The notes: generated from the sequence alone by a model not told the origin. Numbered from the stretch's first letter, positions 37,834-48,982 are shown. The stretch is DNA of 64,000 nt from Flavobacteriaceae bacterium (GCA_029243165.1 JAQWSN010000021.1:37188-101187), one strand, 5' to 3'. Numbers and translations: made by a program.

Positions 37834-40104
37834 ATGCAAAAAGAACAGCAGCGCAGAGCAGCATTAGTGTATCATGCTAAACCAAGACCTGGTAAAACCG
37901 AAGTAGTTCCCACTAAAAACTACGATACACAACGAGATCTCGCACTTGCCTATTCCCCTGGAGTTGCTATTCCTTGTATGGAAATTGAACAAGACAAATC
38001 AAACCTTTACAAGTACACCAACAAAGGAAATTTGGTTGCGGTTATTTCAAATGGAACAGCAGTATTAGGTTTAGGAGATATTGGACCTGAAGCTTCCAAG
38101 CCAGTAATGGAGGGAAAGGCGCTTTTATTTAAGATTTTTGCAGATATTGATGTTTTTGACATAGAAGTAGATGCAAAAGATCCGGATAAATTCATTGAAG
38201 CTGTTAAGGCAATAGCCCCAACCTTCGGAGGAATCAATTTGGAAGACATCAAATCCCCTGAAGCTTTTGAAATAGAGCGCCGTTTGAAAGAAGAATTGGA
38301 AATACCTGTGATGCACGACGATCAACACGGTACTGCGATTATCTCAGCTGCAGCTTTATTAAATGCATTAGAACTAGCAAAAAAGAAAATTGAACAAGTA
38401 AAAATTGTTGTGTCTGGAGCTGGGGCAGCTGCTATTTCATGCACCAAGTTGTATCGGGCTTTTGGTGCCAATGTAGAGCATATCGTTATGCTAGACAGCA
38501 AAGGAGTAATTCGAAAAGATCGTCAGAATCTAAGTTTAGAAAAAGAAGAATTTGCAACCTCAAAAAACATATCTACCCTAGATGAGGCAATCAAGGGAGC
38601 TGATGTTTTTATCGGATTGTCTATGGCGAATATTCTTACTCCCGAAATGCTTCTGTCGATGGCTAAAAATCCTATTGTATTTGCAATGGCAAATCCAAAC
38701 CCAGAGATAGAATACACCCTTGCATGTAATACACGTAAGGATGTGATCATGGCTACCGGTAGATCAGATCATCCGAATCAGGTCAATAACGTTTTAGGCT
38801 TTCCTTTCATCTTTAGAGGTGCACTTGATGTCCGGGCTACTACCATAAACGAACCTATGAAAATGGCAGCGGTAAAGGCACTAGCTGCTCTTGCTAAAGA
38901 ATCGGTTCCTGAACAAGTAAATGTGGTTTATGATGAAACTAGATTGACTTTTGGGAGAGAATACATTATCCCAAAACCTTTTGATCCTCGTTTGATTTCA
39001 ACCATTCCACCTGCTGTGGCCAAAGCGGCAATGGAATCGGGTGTAGCTACAGAACCCATAGAAGATTGGGAACGTTACATACTCGAACTTTCAAGTAGAC
39101 TAGGAAATAGCCAAAAAATGATTCGTATTCTTCATGACAGAGCCAAGGCAGCTCCGAAACGTTTGATATTTGCCGAAGCAGATCAAATGGACGTATTGAA
39201 AGCGGCACAAATTGTTCATGAAGAGCGAATTGCCATTCCTATTCTCCTCGGAAATAGAGCAACAATAGAAGATTTAAGAAAGGCCATTAATTTTGATGAG
39301 GAGGTTGAGATTATTGATCCTAAAGAAGAGAGTTACAGAGAACAAAGGAATGTTTATGCTGAACTTTTTTGGAAAGATCAACGAAGAAAAGGATACACGC
39401 TTTATGATGCCCAACGACTCATGCGTGAACGCAATTATTTTGCCTCAATGATGATAAAAAATGGGGATGCTGACGCCATGATTTCTGGTTATTCAAGAAA
39501 TTATCGCTCGGTAGTGAAACCCATATTGGAAACCATATCCAAAGCAAAAGGGGTAAATCGTGTGGCAGCAACCAATTTGATGCTGACTAAATCAGGTCCA
39601 TTATTTCTTTCTGACACCACAATTAACGTAGATCCTTCAGCTAAAGAACTTGCCAAAATTGCTCAAATGACGGCAAATATGGCTAAGCTATTTGGGTTGG
39701 AGCCTGTTACTGCACTTCTTTCATTTTCTAATTTTGGCTCTTCTCGTTTTCCTCAAGCAAAAAAAGTAAGTGAAGCAGTGGCCATATTGCATCGGAGCAA
39801 TCCTGAGTTAATGGTCGACGGCCCGGTCCAGTCTGACTTTGCCTTAAATAAAGAAATGCTCAGAAAAGGATTTCCTTTTTCAAGCTTGAGTAAAATGAAA
39901 GTCAACGTAATGATTTTCCCCAATTTGGATGCGGCCAATATTACCTACAAATTGATGAAGGAATTAAAAGAAGCCTTATCGATCGGTCCAATTCTTATGG
40001 GACTTAGTGAACCCATTCATGTTTTGCAACTCGGAGCTTCTGTGGAGGAGATTGTAAATATGTCTGCTATCGCAGTAATTGATGCTCAATCTAAAAACAA
40101 ATAA
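37834..40104 (+). CDS. maeB: NADP-dependent malic enzyme with a C-terminal phosphotransacetylase-like domain
   Basis: A 756-residue MaeB-type enzyme converting malate to pyruvate, CO2 and NADPH. The malic N-terminal domain has AYSPGVAIPC (about 32-41) and MHDDQHGTA (about 159-167). The Rossmann domain has VVSGAGAAAIS (about 192-202). The C-terminal 330 residues are a PTA-like domain (GNRATIEDLR, ADAMISGY, MVDGPVQSDFA), which in this family is allosteric, not catalytic. ruvA follows after five bases. Confidence 0.95.
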   Translation: MQKEQQRRAALVYHAKPRPGKTEVVPTKNYDTQRDLALAYSPGVAIPCMEIEQDKSNLYKYTNKGNLVAVISNGTAVLGLGDIGPEASKPVMEGKALLFKIFADIDVFDIEVDAKDPDKFIEAVKAIAPTFGGINLEDIKSPEAFEIERRLKEELEIPVMHDDQHGTAIISAAALLNALELAKKKIEQVKIVVSGAGAAAISCTKLYRAFGANVEHIVMLDSKGVIRKDRQNLSLEKEEFATSKNISTLDEAIKGADVFIGLSMANILTPEMLLSMAKNPIVFAMANPNPEIEYTLACNTRKDVIMATGRSDHPNQVNNVLGFPFIFRGALDVRATTINEPMKMAAVKALAALAKESVPEQVNVVYDETRLTFGREYIIPKPFDPRLISTIPPAVAKAAMESGVATEPIEDWERYILELSSRLGNSQKMIRILHDRAKAAPKRLIFAEADQMDVLKAAQIVHEERIAIPILLGNRATIEDLRKAINFDEEVEIIDPKEESYREQRNVYAELFWKDQRRKGYTLYDAQRLMRERNYFASMMIKNGDADAMISGYSRNYRSVVKPILETISKAKGVNRVAATNLMLTKSGPLFLSDTTINVDPSAKELAKIAQMTANMAKLFGLEPVTALLSFSNFGSSRFPQAKKVSEAVAILHRSNPELMVDGPVQSDFALNKEMLRKGFPFSSLSKMKVNVMIFPNLDAANITYKLMKELKEALSIGPILMGLSEPIHVLQLGASVEEIVNMSAIAVIDAQSKNK

Positions 40105-40109
40105 TTAAG

Positions 40110-40691
40110 ATGATTACACAACTTACAGGACGTTTAGTAGAAAAATCACCAACAGAAGTAGTTATCGACTGTAATGGCGTTGGTTATTTAGTTCATATTT
40201 CTTTACATACTTTTACCCAGTTGAGTAATGATGAAAACATCAAATTATTTACACACCTACAAGTAAAAGAGGATTCCCACACTTTATTTGGTTTTCAAAC
40301 TACGATAGAACGTGCAATTTTTCAACAATTAATATCTGTTTCTGGTATTGGAGCAAGTACCGCGAGAACGATGCTCTCCTCCCTTGAACCACAGCAAATT
40401 CAAAGAGCCATTGTTGCTGAGGATTTAGCTACCATTAAATCGGTGAAAGGGATTGGTTTAAAAACAGCTCAGAGAGTCCTTATTGAACTGAAAGATAAAA
40501 TGTTAAATCTCTTTGAAGGTGAAGAAATTCAACCCTTTTCAAACAATACAATTAAAGAAGAAGCGTTATCAGCATTGGAGGTTCTTGGTTATTCAAGAAA
40601 GCAATCTGAGAAAGTAATTGATAACGCCATTCAGAGCAGCCCAGATAGTTCAGTGGAAGCACTTATTAAAGCAGCTTTGAATAAATTGTAA
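40110..40691 (+). CDS. ruvA: Holliday junction DNA-binding subunit RuvA
   Basis: A 193-residue RuvA. The N-terminal OB domain (ITQLTGRLVEKSPTEVVIDCNGVGY) is followed by two helix-hairpin-helix motifs (VSGIGASTARTML near 77 and VKGIGLKTAQRVL near 112) and a small RuvB-binding domain at the C-terminus. It lies between maeB and sprA, with only six bases before sprA, as in many flavobacteria. Confidence 0.96.
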   Translation: MITQLTGRLVEKSPTEVVIDCNGVGYLVHISLHTFTQLSNDENIKLFTHLQVKEDSHTLFGFQTTIERAIFQQLISVSGIGASTARTMLSSLEPQQIQRAIVAEDLATIKSVKGIGLKTAQRVLIELKDKMLNLFEGEEIQPFSNNTIKEEALSALEVLGYSRKQSEKVIDNAIQSSPDSSVEALIKAALNKL

Positions 40692-40697
40692 TACCCT

Positions 40698-43600
40698 TTG
40701 TTTGAAAGAACTCATAAAGTAGTTTTTAAATCATTTCAACCCCTCGTCCATTTTTTTCTATGGATGTTCTTCAGTTGTGGGCTTGTTATGGCTCAGGAAG
40801 AGGCTGATTTAGGTACTCTAAAACTCCCTGTCCCAAGCAGTGTGACAAGTCAATATACCTATGACCCAACAACGGAACGGTATATTTTTTCTCAAGAAAT
40901 AGGAGGATATCCCATTAGTGTCCCGCTAGTTCTCACGGTCAAAGAGTATCAAGACTTGGTTCTTAAGGAAAAAATGCAAACCTATTTTCAAGAAAAAGTT
41001 CAAGCTCTAAGCGGTAGAGGGGAAGGAGTAGAGGAGACTCAAAAAAACTTACTTCCTGAATTGTATGTTAACAATAAATTTTTTGAATCAATTTTTGGGA
41101 GTAATGCAATTGATATTACCCCGCAAGGTTCTATTGGAATTGATTTAGGGTATCGCTACCAAAGAAATGACAATCCGATTGCTTCAGTAATCAATCGACG
41201 ATCTCCCGGTTTTGAATTTGATCAGCGAATCAGTTTAAGTTTATTGGGTAAAATTGGAGAACGACTTCAGATAACTGCCAATTACGATACTGAATCTACT
41301 TTTGACTTCCAAAATCTAGTAAAAATTCAATTTAATCCTCCCCAAGTCTCTGAACTTCAAAGCATGGTTCCAGGAATGCTACCTGGAGAATTGGGTTCTA
41401 CCCTTGAAAATGTTCAGGGTAAAATAGATCAAGTACAAAACAGAGTAAATGAGGTCAAACAGCAGCTAAACGAAATTGAGCAAAAGGCAAATGAGGTAAA
41501 GGGCTTGGTCAATGAAGGGAAAAACACTTTAAATCAAGCCCGTCAGAAGATTGAAAGTTTAAAGCAAAACGCAACTGACTTGGCTAGTAATCCTTTGGCA
41601 GCTGGGAATCGAGTTTCAGAATTTCTTAATGGAAAAGTTACTGAAGATGCAATTTTACAAAATATCGATATCGGAAACATAAGCATGCCGATCAACAGTA
41701 ATTTAATTCAGGGGGCTCAAAGCTTATTTGGGGTCCGTGCAGATTTAAAATTTGGAAATACGACTCTCTCTGGAGTATTTTCAGAACAACGATCTCAATC
41801 GCAAAACATCACCTCTCAAGGAGGAGGAAAATTGCAAGAATTTGATTTGTACGCTTTGGATTATGAAGAAGACCGTCATTACTTTATCAGTCAATATTTT
41901 AGAGACAATTACGACCGATTTTTAGAAACCTATCCATACATCAATTCACCTGTTCAGATTACACGTATTGAAGTCTGGGTGACCAACCGAGGGTACCAAA
42001 CCCAGAATGTTCGAAACATTGTTGCGCTCCAGGATTTAGGTGAAGCAAACCCAGAGCGAACTACTTTGGCAGCCAGTGTTTCTAATTTTATGAATGTCAA
42101 TGATAAAAATGATCCTCCGAGAAATGAGGTCAACCGTCTTGATCCAGACGAAATTGGTTTTGACGGACTTTTGACTCAAGAAATTCGAGACATAGCAACT
42201 GTAAAAAAGGGTTTTGGATCTACACGTGTAAACGAAGGGTATGATTATGCTATTTTAGAAAGTGCAAGAAAGTTGAATAATCAAGAATTTTCATACCACC
42301 CTCAATTGGGGTATATTTCTTTAAATCAAAGACTCAGTAATGATGAAATTTTAGGAATTGCTTATCAATACAGTTTTCAGGGAAAAATCTACCAAGTTGG
42401 AGAATTTGCTAACGGAGATATTCCAGGCACTTCACTCATTCAAACAGGAAATCCTTCCCAGCAAAATGCCCAACAAGCCGTTGTTCAGACGAATAATCTG
42501 ATTGTTAAAATGCTAAAGAGTAGTGTTACGGATGTTCGCCAGCCGGTATGGGATTTGATGATGAAAAATATTTACAATACGGGGGCATTTCAGTTGTCTG
42601 AGGAAGACTTTAGGCTGAGTATTTTGTACACCGACCCCTCTCCTATCAATTACATGACTCCAGTAGATTCTTCTATTTGGCCTGAACAATTAGATAATGA
42701 GGTTCTTTTGAATACCTTGGATTTGGATCGGTTAAACGCATATCAAGACTTGGTTCCTAACGGGGACGGTTTTTTTGATTTTATTCCTGGTATCACGGTA
42801 GACCCTCGTTATGGAAGAATTATTTTTCAAAAAGTAGAGCCTTTTGGAGAATTCTTATTTGAGCTTTTGGACAACCCAGAATCTGCAAAGGAATCCTATG
42901 CTCAAGAAAGTAGCTACAATAAAAATCAAAAACGTTATGTTTTTAAGGAAATGTACAGCCTCACGAAAGCAGCTGCATTAGAATTTACAGAGAAGAATAA
43001 ATTTCAACTCAAAGGAAGGTACAAGTCTGAAGGAGGTGACGGAATTAATATTGGAGCTTTTAATGTTCCTAGAGGATCTGTTCGTGTTACTGCTGGTGGA
43101 AGAGTGTTGAGAGAAGGCTTAGATTACATCGTTAATTATGAAATAGGTCGAGTTAAGATTTTAGACGAGGGTTTGAAAGCATCCAATATCCCAATCGATA
43201 TTTCCGTTGAAAATAATTCTTTTTTCAATCAGCAAAATAAGCGGTTTTCTGGATTTAATGTCAACCATCGTATTTCAGATAAAATAAATGTCGGTGGGAC
43301 CTTGATTAACTTAAGCGAGAACCCTTTAACCCAAAAAGCCAACTATGGTACGGAACCCGTTAACAATACCATGATGGGTTTTAATACCAATTTTTCTACA
43401 GAAATTCCATTTTTGACTAGGATGGTAAATAAATGGCCCACAATTAAATCCAATACTCCTTCTCAAATTTCTTTTAGAGGAGAGGTTGCAAATTTAGCAG
43501 CTAACGATCCTAGGAATACACAACTTAATGGTGAAACAAATGTTTACATTGATGATTTTGAAGGAGCTCAAACTAACATTGATATTAAAGGATTTACAGC

Positions 43601-46600
43601 TTGGAACCTTTCCAGTGTTCCCATTAATGGGGTGCCTGGAGCAAATGCAGAAGGACTGGAGAGTGGCTATGCTCGCTCTAAATTAGCTTGGTATTCCATC
43701 GATCAGGTTTTTTATTCAAGACAGCCAGACGGAATTAACAACAATGATATTTCATTGAATGAAACACGTCGTATTTTTATTGATGAATTATTTCCCGAAC
43801 AAGATTTAGTACAAGGTACGCCTAGAACATTACCCACATTTGATTTAGCCTATTATCCTAATGAAAGAGGACCTTACAATAACGCACCAAATAGTGAGTA
43901 TGCATCCAATATTGATAAAAAGTGGGCGGGAATTAGTCGATCCATAAATGCGACAAATTTTGAACAGTCTAATGTAGAGTTTATTGAATTTTGGTTGTTG
44001 GACACGTTCTCGGATAAGGAATCTGCTTCAGACGATTTAGGAGAATTGGTTTTTCATTTAGGAAATATTTCGGAAGACATTCTTCGTGATGGGCGCAAAC
44101 AATTCGAAAACGGATTGCCCTCAACCAGTGAACTCACACCAACCTATGAGACTCCGTGGGGTAAAGTGCCCGCAAATCAGTCTTTAGTTTACGCTTTTAA
44201 TTCAGTTGAAGAGGATCGAATTTTACAAGATGTTGGGTTGGATGGTTTGTCTGACGAAGCGGAAAGAGAAATTTTCACTAATGGACCTGCAGATGATCCG
44301 GCTGGAGATAACTATCAATATTTTTTACAAGCAGAGGGAGGAATTTTGGATCGGTACAAGCGTTACAACGGATTTGAAAACAATACTCCTGTTGCTTTTA
44401 GCGATACAGATAGAGGAAATACTACTGAACCCGATACAGAAGATATCAATCGTGATCAAAGCATGAATACTATTGATAGCTATTTTGAATATCGAATTCC
44501 CATTACTAGAAATATGCAAGTTGGGAATCATCCTTTTGTAACTGACGTTAGGGAAAATGTGCAAGTAAATGCACCTAATGGAGATGAATACATTACACGT
44601 TGGATTCAGTTTAAAGTTCCCATTCAAAAAAGTTATTATGAAAACACCTCTTTTGATCCTTATTTTGATGCCGTAAATGCGATTGACGACTTACGCTCCA
44701 TACGATTTATGCGAATGCTTCTCACTGGATTTGAAGATGAGGTTGTATTTCGCTTCGGTACTTTAGACCTTGTTCGAGGAGATTGGAGACGATACAACAA
44801 ACCGCTCAATGAGGAGGTATTGGAAAATAAAAATACCACAGTAGATATCAGTACAGTTAATATTTTAGAAAACGAAAATAGAATTCCAATAAATTATGTA
44901 CTGCCACCTGAAATTCAAAGAGAGCAGATAAATAATAACAACTCTATTATTCGTCAAAACGAACAGTCCCTATCTTTCAGAGTCTGTGATTTGCAGCCAT
45001 CAGATTCACGTGGAATATTTAAAGGATTGAATTTGGATATGCGACAATACAGCAAGTTGAGAATGTTTTTACATGCTGAATCACTTCCCGGGCAGGAAGC
45101 TTTACCTGGAGAGGGGGTCGAGGATGAATTTGATAAAAGACTGGTTGCTTTCATTCGGTTAGGTACGGATTATCAAGACAATTTTTATCAGATAGAAATA
45201 CCATTAAAGCCCACAGATTACAGTGAAAATACCTCAAACAGATACAGTGCTGAGGAAGTTTGGAATCCCGAATCGAACTCCATTGAAGTTCCTATTGATT
45301 TATTGGCTAAATTAAAAGCTATTGCACTTCAAGAATTGGGCTTGGGTCAGACCTTGTACTTTGACGAGGAATTGAATCCTATTCATGAGTTTTCTCCAAT
45401 AAGTGAACTGCCAGGTCAAAAGAAATATAAATTTGCAATTCGTGGAAACCCTTCTTTAGGAAGTATTAAAACTTTGATGATAGGAGTTAAAAATCCTTCA
45501 ACCCAATTAGGAGATGTGCTTTGTGGTGAGGTTTGGTTTAATGAATTACGGATTTCGGGAATCGATAGTCAAGACGGTTGGGCAGCAATAGGTGCCTTAG
45601 ATGCTAACCTTGCTGATTTCGCGACTTTTTCAGCAACAGGTCGCTATTCAAGTATTGGTTTTGGAAGTATTGACATGTCACCCAATGAACGCACTCGTGA
45701 AGAATTACTTCAATACGACCTCATTTCAAATGTAAATTTAGGGCAGTTGACTCCGCAAAAATGGGGACTTCAAGTGCCACTGAATTTTGCTGCTGGTGAA
45801 ACTTTAATCACTCCGGAATACGATCCTTTTTATCAAGATATCAAGTTGCAAGATCGAATAGATACCGCTGAAAGGACTTCGCAGAGAGACTCCATAAAAA
45901 ATCAATCCATAGATTACACCAAGAGAAAAAGTGTTAGCCTAATCGGAGTGCGAAAAAATAGTAGCGGAGAAGGAAAGAGACGTTTTTACAGTCCCGAAAA
46001 CTTTGACTTTTCTTACGCTTACAACGAATTAATTCACCGTGATTATGAATTGGAAAATCAGGAGGAGTTTAACCTGCTATTAGGAACAAACTACGGTCAT
46101 TCTTTTTCTTCCAAACCAATCGAGCCCTTTAAAAAAGTGAAGTTTTTTAATCGTAAAAAATATTGGCAATGGCTTCAGCAACTCAATTTTAACCTATTGC
46201 CAAGTTCATTAGAAGCCTCCGCTAATGTGAACCGGATTTTAAACAATCAAAAATTTAGACAGGTGTATCTAGAAGGAGTAGATGCATCTTTACAAAGGAG
46301 TTTACCTAATTTACAACAACGAAACTTTTTGTTTGATTACAACTATGCAATAAGCCATAATTTATCCCGTTCTCTTCGATTCAATTTTAATGCGGCAACG
46401 AGTAGTATTATTAGACAAAATGAATTGGTGGAAGCAGGTATGTTAAATCCCTTCCAACCGAATAAAAAGGCATTATGGCAAGGGATTTTGAATACGGGAG
46501 AACCAAATAATCATTTACAAACTTTATCGCTCAACTATAAATTACCGTTTCAATACATTCCTTTTTTGAGTTTTGTAGACGCAACGTACAACTACACTGG

Positions 46601-48188
46601 AAATTTCAATTGGCAACGAGGGTCAGAGGCATTGTCCCAAGTTATCAGTGATGATGGAACTCCTCTTGGAATTGTAAACACGATCCAAAATAACAATACG
46701 AAAACCCTCACAACGGCATTTTCTTTCTCCAAGCTCTATTCTGCTCTTGGGTTAAAATCGAATTCGAGAACTCCATTTAATGCCCGAGTTCAGGCTGCTC
46801 GGAAAGCTAATGATTCAATTAAGAAGAAGAATTCTTTTTTGAAAAAGGGGCTTACTAAGTTGGTTGACGTAATGACGTTGGTAAAAAGAGTGCAAGCCAG
46901 TTACAGTGAAAATAACGGTTCAGTCCTTCCAGGCTATTTACCTTCGGTTGGTTTTGCAGGAGGACTGCAACCCACTCTGGGATATACTCTAGGTAGTCAA
47001 GCCGATATCCGTTATGAAGCTGCTCGTCAAGGATGGCTTACAGGGTACCCAAACTTCAATCAATCCTTCTCACAAATGCATTCAAGTAAGTTTAAAGCTT
47101 CTGCACAGTTGATTCCCATGAAAGGTTTGATCATTGATTTTAATGCCGACCGTGATTACATGGAGAATCGACTAGAGAATTTTAAAGTTACAGATCAAAC
47201 CTATGTTCCAAGGAATTCGAACGTATTTGGAAATTTTGGGATGTCGACTATTCTCCTCCGAACGGCATTCAATCCCTCACGAGGATCAGAAAGCAGTAAT
47301 TTTGAAAACTTTAGGGCATACCGTCCACAAATTGCAGAAAGATTAGTAGAGAATACCGCTTTTGAAGGCTTAGGAACAAATGAAGAAGGCTATCCTGTGG
47401 GTTTTGGCAAAAATCAACAAGAAGTGTTGTTGCATTCTTTTCTGGCTGCATACACAGGAGTCCATCCTGATCGAATGGATCTAAATCCAATGCGAGGAAC
47501 TCCTTTGCCGAATTGGAATCTGAAATTTACTGGACTTACAGAGATTAAATCAATTGCAAAAATCTTTTCAAGATTGTCGATTAATCATGCCTACCGAGCG
47601 AGTTACACTTTAACCAACTTTCAGTCAAACTTTGACTTTGATCCAGATCAACCCAACAGTACGGATAAATTGGGCAATTTAATTTCCCAACGATTGTACT
47701 CCAACGTGAATTTGATAGAACAGTTTAATCCCTTGATCCGTCTGGATATGGAAATGAACAACTCTCTAAAGTTATTGGCAGAGCTTCGTAAAGAACGAGC
47801 AATATCTTTAAGTCTTGATAACAACCTTATTACGGAATCTAGTGGCGATGAATACGTAGCTGGTTTGGGTTATCGTATCAAAGACGTTCGTTTTCGAACA
47901 AATTTTGGAGGGAGAAGGGTAACCTTAAAAGGAGATTTAAATATTAGGGCCGACCTTTCGTACCGAGATAACGTAACCGTTTTACGAAATCTGGAATACG
48001 ACAATAATCAAGTTACGGCTGGTCAGCGAATACTTGCCATAAAGATCAATGCAGATTATGCCTTGTCAAAAAACTTAACAGCTCTTTTCTTCTACGATCA
48101 TAACTTCTCTGAGTTTGCCATATCAACTGCATTTCCGCAAACCAGTGTCCGTTCAGGGATCACGGTTCGGTATAACTTTGGAAATTAA
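40698..48188 (+). CDS. sprA: Gliding motility / type IX secretion translocon protein SprA
   Basis: A 2496-residue outer-membrane protein, the size expected for SprA (Porphyromonas Sov), which forms the very large beta-barrel translocon of the type IX secretion system. The start is a TTG because the next ATG would cut the signal peptide (cleavage after LVMAQ). Repeated GxxxxDxxYR-like beta segments and SprA signatures are seen, such as GSIGIDLGYRYQRNDNP, a coiled-coil-like stretch at about 235-300 (QNRVNEVKQQLNEIEQ), VYIDDFEGAQTNIDI, and a C-terminal strand ending SVRSGITVRYNFGN. It occurs in the flavobacterial order ruvA-sprA-gcvH. Its presence implies gliding or surface protein export somewhere in the genome. 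Confidence 0.95.
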   Translation: MFERTHKVVFKSFQPLVHFFLWMFFSCGLVMAQEEADLGTLKLPVPSSVTSQYTYDPTTERYIFSQEIGGYPISVPLVLTVKEYQDLVLKEKMQTYFQEKVQALSGRGEGVEETQKNLLPELYVNNKFFESIFGSNAIDITPQGSIGIDLGYRYQRNDNPIASVINRRSPGFEFDQRISLSLLGKIGERLQITANYDTESTFDFQNLVKIQFNPPQVSELQSMVPGMLPGELGSTLENVQGKIDQVQNRVNEVKQQLNEIEQKANEVKGLVNEGKNTLNQARQKIESLKQNATDLASNPLAAGNRVSEFLNGKVTEDAILQNIDIGNISMPINSNLIQGAQSLFGVRADLKFGNTTLSGVFSEQRSQSQNITSQGGGKLQEFDLYALDYEEDRHYFISQYFRDNYDRFLETYPYINSPVQITRIEVWVTNRGYQTQNVRNIVALQDLGEANPERTTLAASVSNFMNVNDKNDPPRNEVNRLDPDEIGFDGLLTQEIRDIATVKKGFGSTRVNEGYDYAILESARKLNNQEFSYHPQLGYISLNQRLSNDEILGIAYQYSFQGKIYQVGEFANGDIPGTSLIQTGNPSQQNAQQAVVQTNNLIVKMLKSSVTDVRQPVWDLMMKNIYNTGAFQLSEEDFRLSILYTDPSPINYMTPVDSSIWPEQLDNEVLLNTLDLDRLNAYQDLVPNGDGFFDFIPGITVDPRYGRIIFQKVEPFGEFLFELLDNPESAKESYAQESSYNKNQKRYVFKEMYSLTKAAALEFTEKNKFQLKGRYKSEGGDGINIGAFNVPRGSVRVTAGGRVLREGLDYIVNYEIGRVKILDEGLKASNIPIDISVENNSFFNQQNKRFSGFNVNHRISDKINVGGTLINLSENPLTQKANYGTEPVNNTMMGFNTNFSTEIPFLTRMVNKWPTIKSNTPSQISFRGEVANLAANDPRNTQLNGETNVYIDDFEGAQTNIDIKGFTAWNLSSVPINGVPGANAEGLESGYARSKLAWYSIDQVFYSRQPDGINNNDISLNETRRIFIDELFPEQDLVQGTPRTLPTFDLAYYPNERGPYNNAPNSEYASNIDKKWAGISRSINATNFEQSNVEFIEFWLLDTFSDKESASDDLGELVFHLGNISEDILRDGRKQFENGLPSTSELTPTYETPWGKVPANQSLVYAFNSVEEDRILQDVGLDGLSDEAEREIFTNGPADDPAGDNYQYFLQAEGGILDRYKRYNGFENNTPVAFSDTDRGNTTEPDTEDINRDQSMNTIDSYFEYRIPITRNMQVGNHPFVTDVRENVQVNAPNGDEYITRWIQFKVPIQKSYYENTSFDPYFDAVNAIDDLRSIRFMRMLLTGFEDEVVFRFGTLDLVRGDWRRYNKPLNEEVLENKNTTVDISTVNILENENRIPINYVLPPEIQREQINNNNSIIRQNEQSLSFRVCDLQPSDSRGIFKGLNLDMRQYSKLRMFLHAESLPGQEALPGEGVEDEFDKRLVAFIRLGTDYQDNFYQIEIPLKPTDYSENTSNRYSAEEVWNPESNSIEVPIDLLAKLKAIALQELGLGQTLYFDEELNPIHEFSPISELPGQKKYKFAIRGNPSLGSIKTLMIGVKNPSTQLGDVLCGEVWFNELRISGIDSQDGWAAIGALDANLADFATFSATGRYSSIGFGSIDMSPNERTREELLQYDLISNVNLGQLTPQKWGLQVPLNFAAGETLITPEYDPFYQDIKLQDRIDTAERTSQRDSIKNQSIDYTKRKSVSLIGVRKNSSGEGKRRFYSPENFDFSYAYNELIHRDYELENQEEFNLLLGTNYGHSFSSKPIEPFKKVKFFNRKKYWQWLQQLNFNLLPSSLEASANVNRILNNQKFRQVYLEGVDASLQRSLPNLQQRNFLFDYNYAISHNLSRSLRFNFNAATSSIIRQNELVEAGMLNPFQPNKKALWQGILNTGEPNNHLQTLSLNYKLPFQYIPFLSFVDATYNYTGNFNWQRGSEALSQVISDDGTPLGIVNTIQNNNTKTLTTAFSFSKLYSALGLKSNSRTPFNARVQAARKANDSIKKKNSFLKKGLTKLVDVMTLVKRVQASYSENNGSVLPGYLPSVGFAGGLQPTLGYTLGSQADIRYEAARQGWLTGYPNFNQSFSQMHSSKFKASAQLIPMKGLIIDFNADRDYMENRLENFKVTDQTYVPRNSNVFGNFGMSTILLRTAFNPSRGSESSNFENFRAYRPQIAERLVENTAFEGLGTNEEGYPVGFGKNQQEVLLHSFLAAYTGVHPDRMDLNPMRGTPLPNWNLKFTGLTEIKSIAKIFSRLSINHAYRASYTLTNFQSNFDFDPDQPNSTDKLGNLISQRLYSNVNLIEQFNPLIRLDMEMNNSLKLLAELRKERAISLSLDNNLITESSGDEYVAGLGYRIKDVRFRTNFGGRRVTLKGDLNIRADLSYRDNVTVLRNLEYDNNQVTAGQRILAIKINADYALSKNLTALFFYDHNFSEFAISTAFPQTSVRSGITVRYNFGN

Positions 48189-48214
48189 TGCTACTAGGAA
48201 TTCGAGATTTCTTT

Positions 48215-48222
48215 TACATTTG
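48215..48222 (+). promoter_or_regulatory. Possible -7 element (TACATTTG) for gcvH
   Basis: TACATTTG fits the consensus and ends 18 bases before the gcvH ATG. No good -33 element was found. Confidence 0.3.
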
Positions 48223-48240
48223 TGACTAAATCTATTTTTA

Positions 48241-48624
48241 ATGAATGTACCAGCAGATTTAAAATACACAAAAGATCACGAGTGGATCAAGATAGAAGGA
48301 GATGAAGCTACCATCGGAATCACTGATTTTGCTCAAGGAGAACTTGGGGATATCGTTTACGTTGAAGTTGAAACTCTTGATGAAACCATGGAGGCTGAAT
48401 CCGTTTTTGGGACTGTAGAGGCAGTAAAAACAGTTTCTGACTTATTCATGCCGTTATCAGGAACCATCATTGCTTTTAACGAGCTCTTGGAGGATGCTCC
48501 TGAAACAGTAAATGAAGATGCTTACGGATCAGGATGGATGATTAAAATAAAGCTGACCGACGCTGCTCAAATTGAAAATCTTCTAGATGCGGAAGCATAT
48601 TCATCGTTGGTTACAAGCGGATAA
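48241..48624 (+). CDS. gcvH: Glycine cleavage system H protein
   Basis: A 127-residue lipoyl carrier of the glycine cleavage system. It has KYTKDHEWIKIEGDEATIGITDFAQ at the start (family-typical; here residues 8-32) and the lipoylation lysine in SVFGTVEAVKTVSDLF (lysine near 64). Genes for the P and T proteins are not in the window. The 3' end overlaps the VanZ-like gene by 38 bases in another frame. Confidence 0.95.
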   Translation: MNVPADLKYTKDHEWIKIEGDEATIGITDFAQGELGDIVYVEVETLDETMEAESVFGTVEAVKTVSDLFMPLSGTIIAFNELLEDAPETVNEDAYGSGWMIKIKLTDAAQIENLLDAEAYSSLVTSG

Positions 48625-48982
48625 ACTTTTTAAAACACTAGCTGCATTTGCTACAGCTGTTGTTACTTATCTGAGTTTAAAGCCACCTTCACCCAACGCC
48701 AAGCCTTGGACGTTATTTTTTTTCAGGGGAGATCTTGTCCTCCATTTTAGCTGTTATTTCGGACTTACATTTTTGTATTTTTTTGCATTCTACATTCATA
48801 AGAGATCTGTTTTAAAGGCTTTCTTGAGTGCACTATTATTGGGAGGATTTTTAGAAACACTTCAATTGATCCCCTTTTTTCAACGATTTTTCGATCTGTC
48901 TGATCTTTTTGCAAACCTCTTTGGTGGACTTTGTGCAACCTTGATAATAAAAGGTTTTTTTTATTATTCTGTTAAAGAATAA
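48587..48982 (+). CDS. VanZ-like small membrane protein
   Basis: A 131-residue protein with about four membrane segments and the VanZ-family pattern: a DLVLHFSCYFGLTFL block after the first helix, LGGFLETLQLIPFF in the third, and FDLSDLFANLFGGLCA in the last. Function is unknown outside glycopeptide-resistance VanZ; it is a steady neighbour of gcvH in Flavobacteriia. The 38-base overlap with gcvH suggests coupled translation. Confidence 0.85.
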   Translation: MRKHIHRWLQADKLFKTLAAFATAVVTYLSLKPPSPNAKPWTLFFFRGDLVLHFSCYFGLTFLYFFAFYIHKRSVLKAFLSALLLGGFLETLQLIPFFQRFFDLSDLFANLFGGLCATLIIKGFFYYSVKE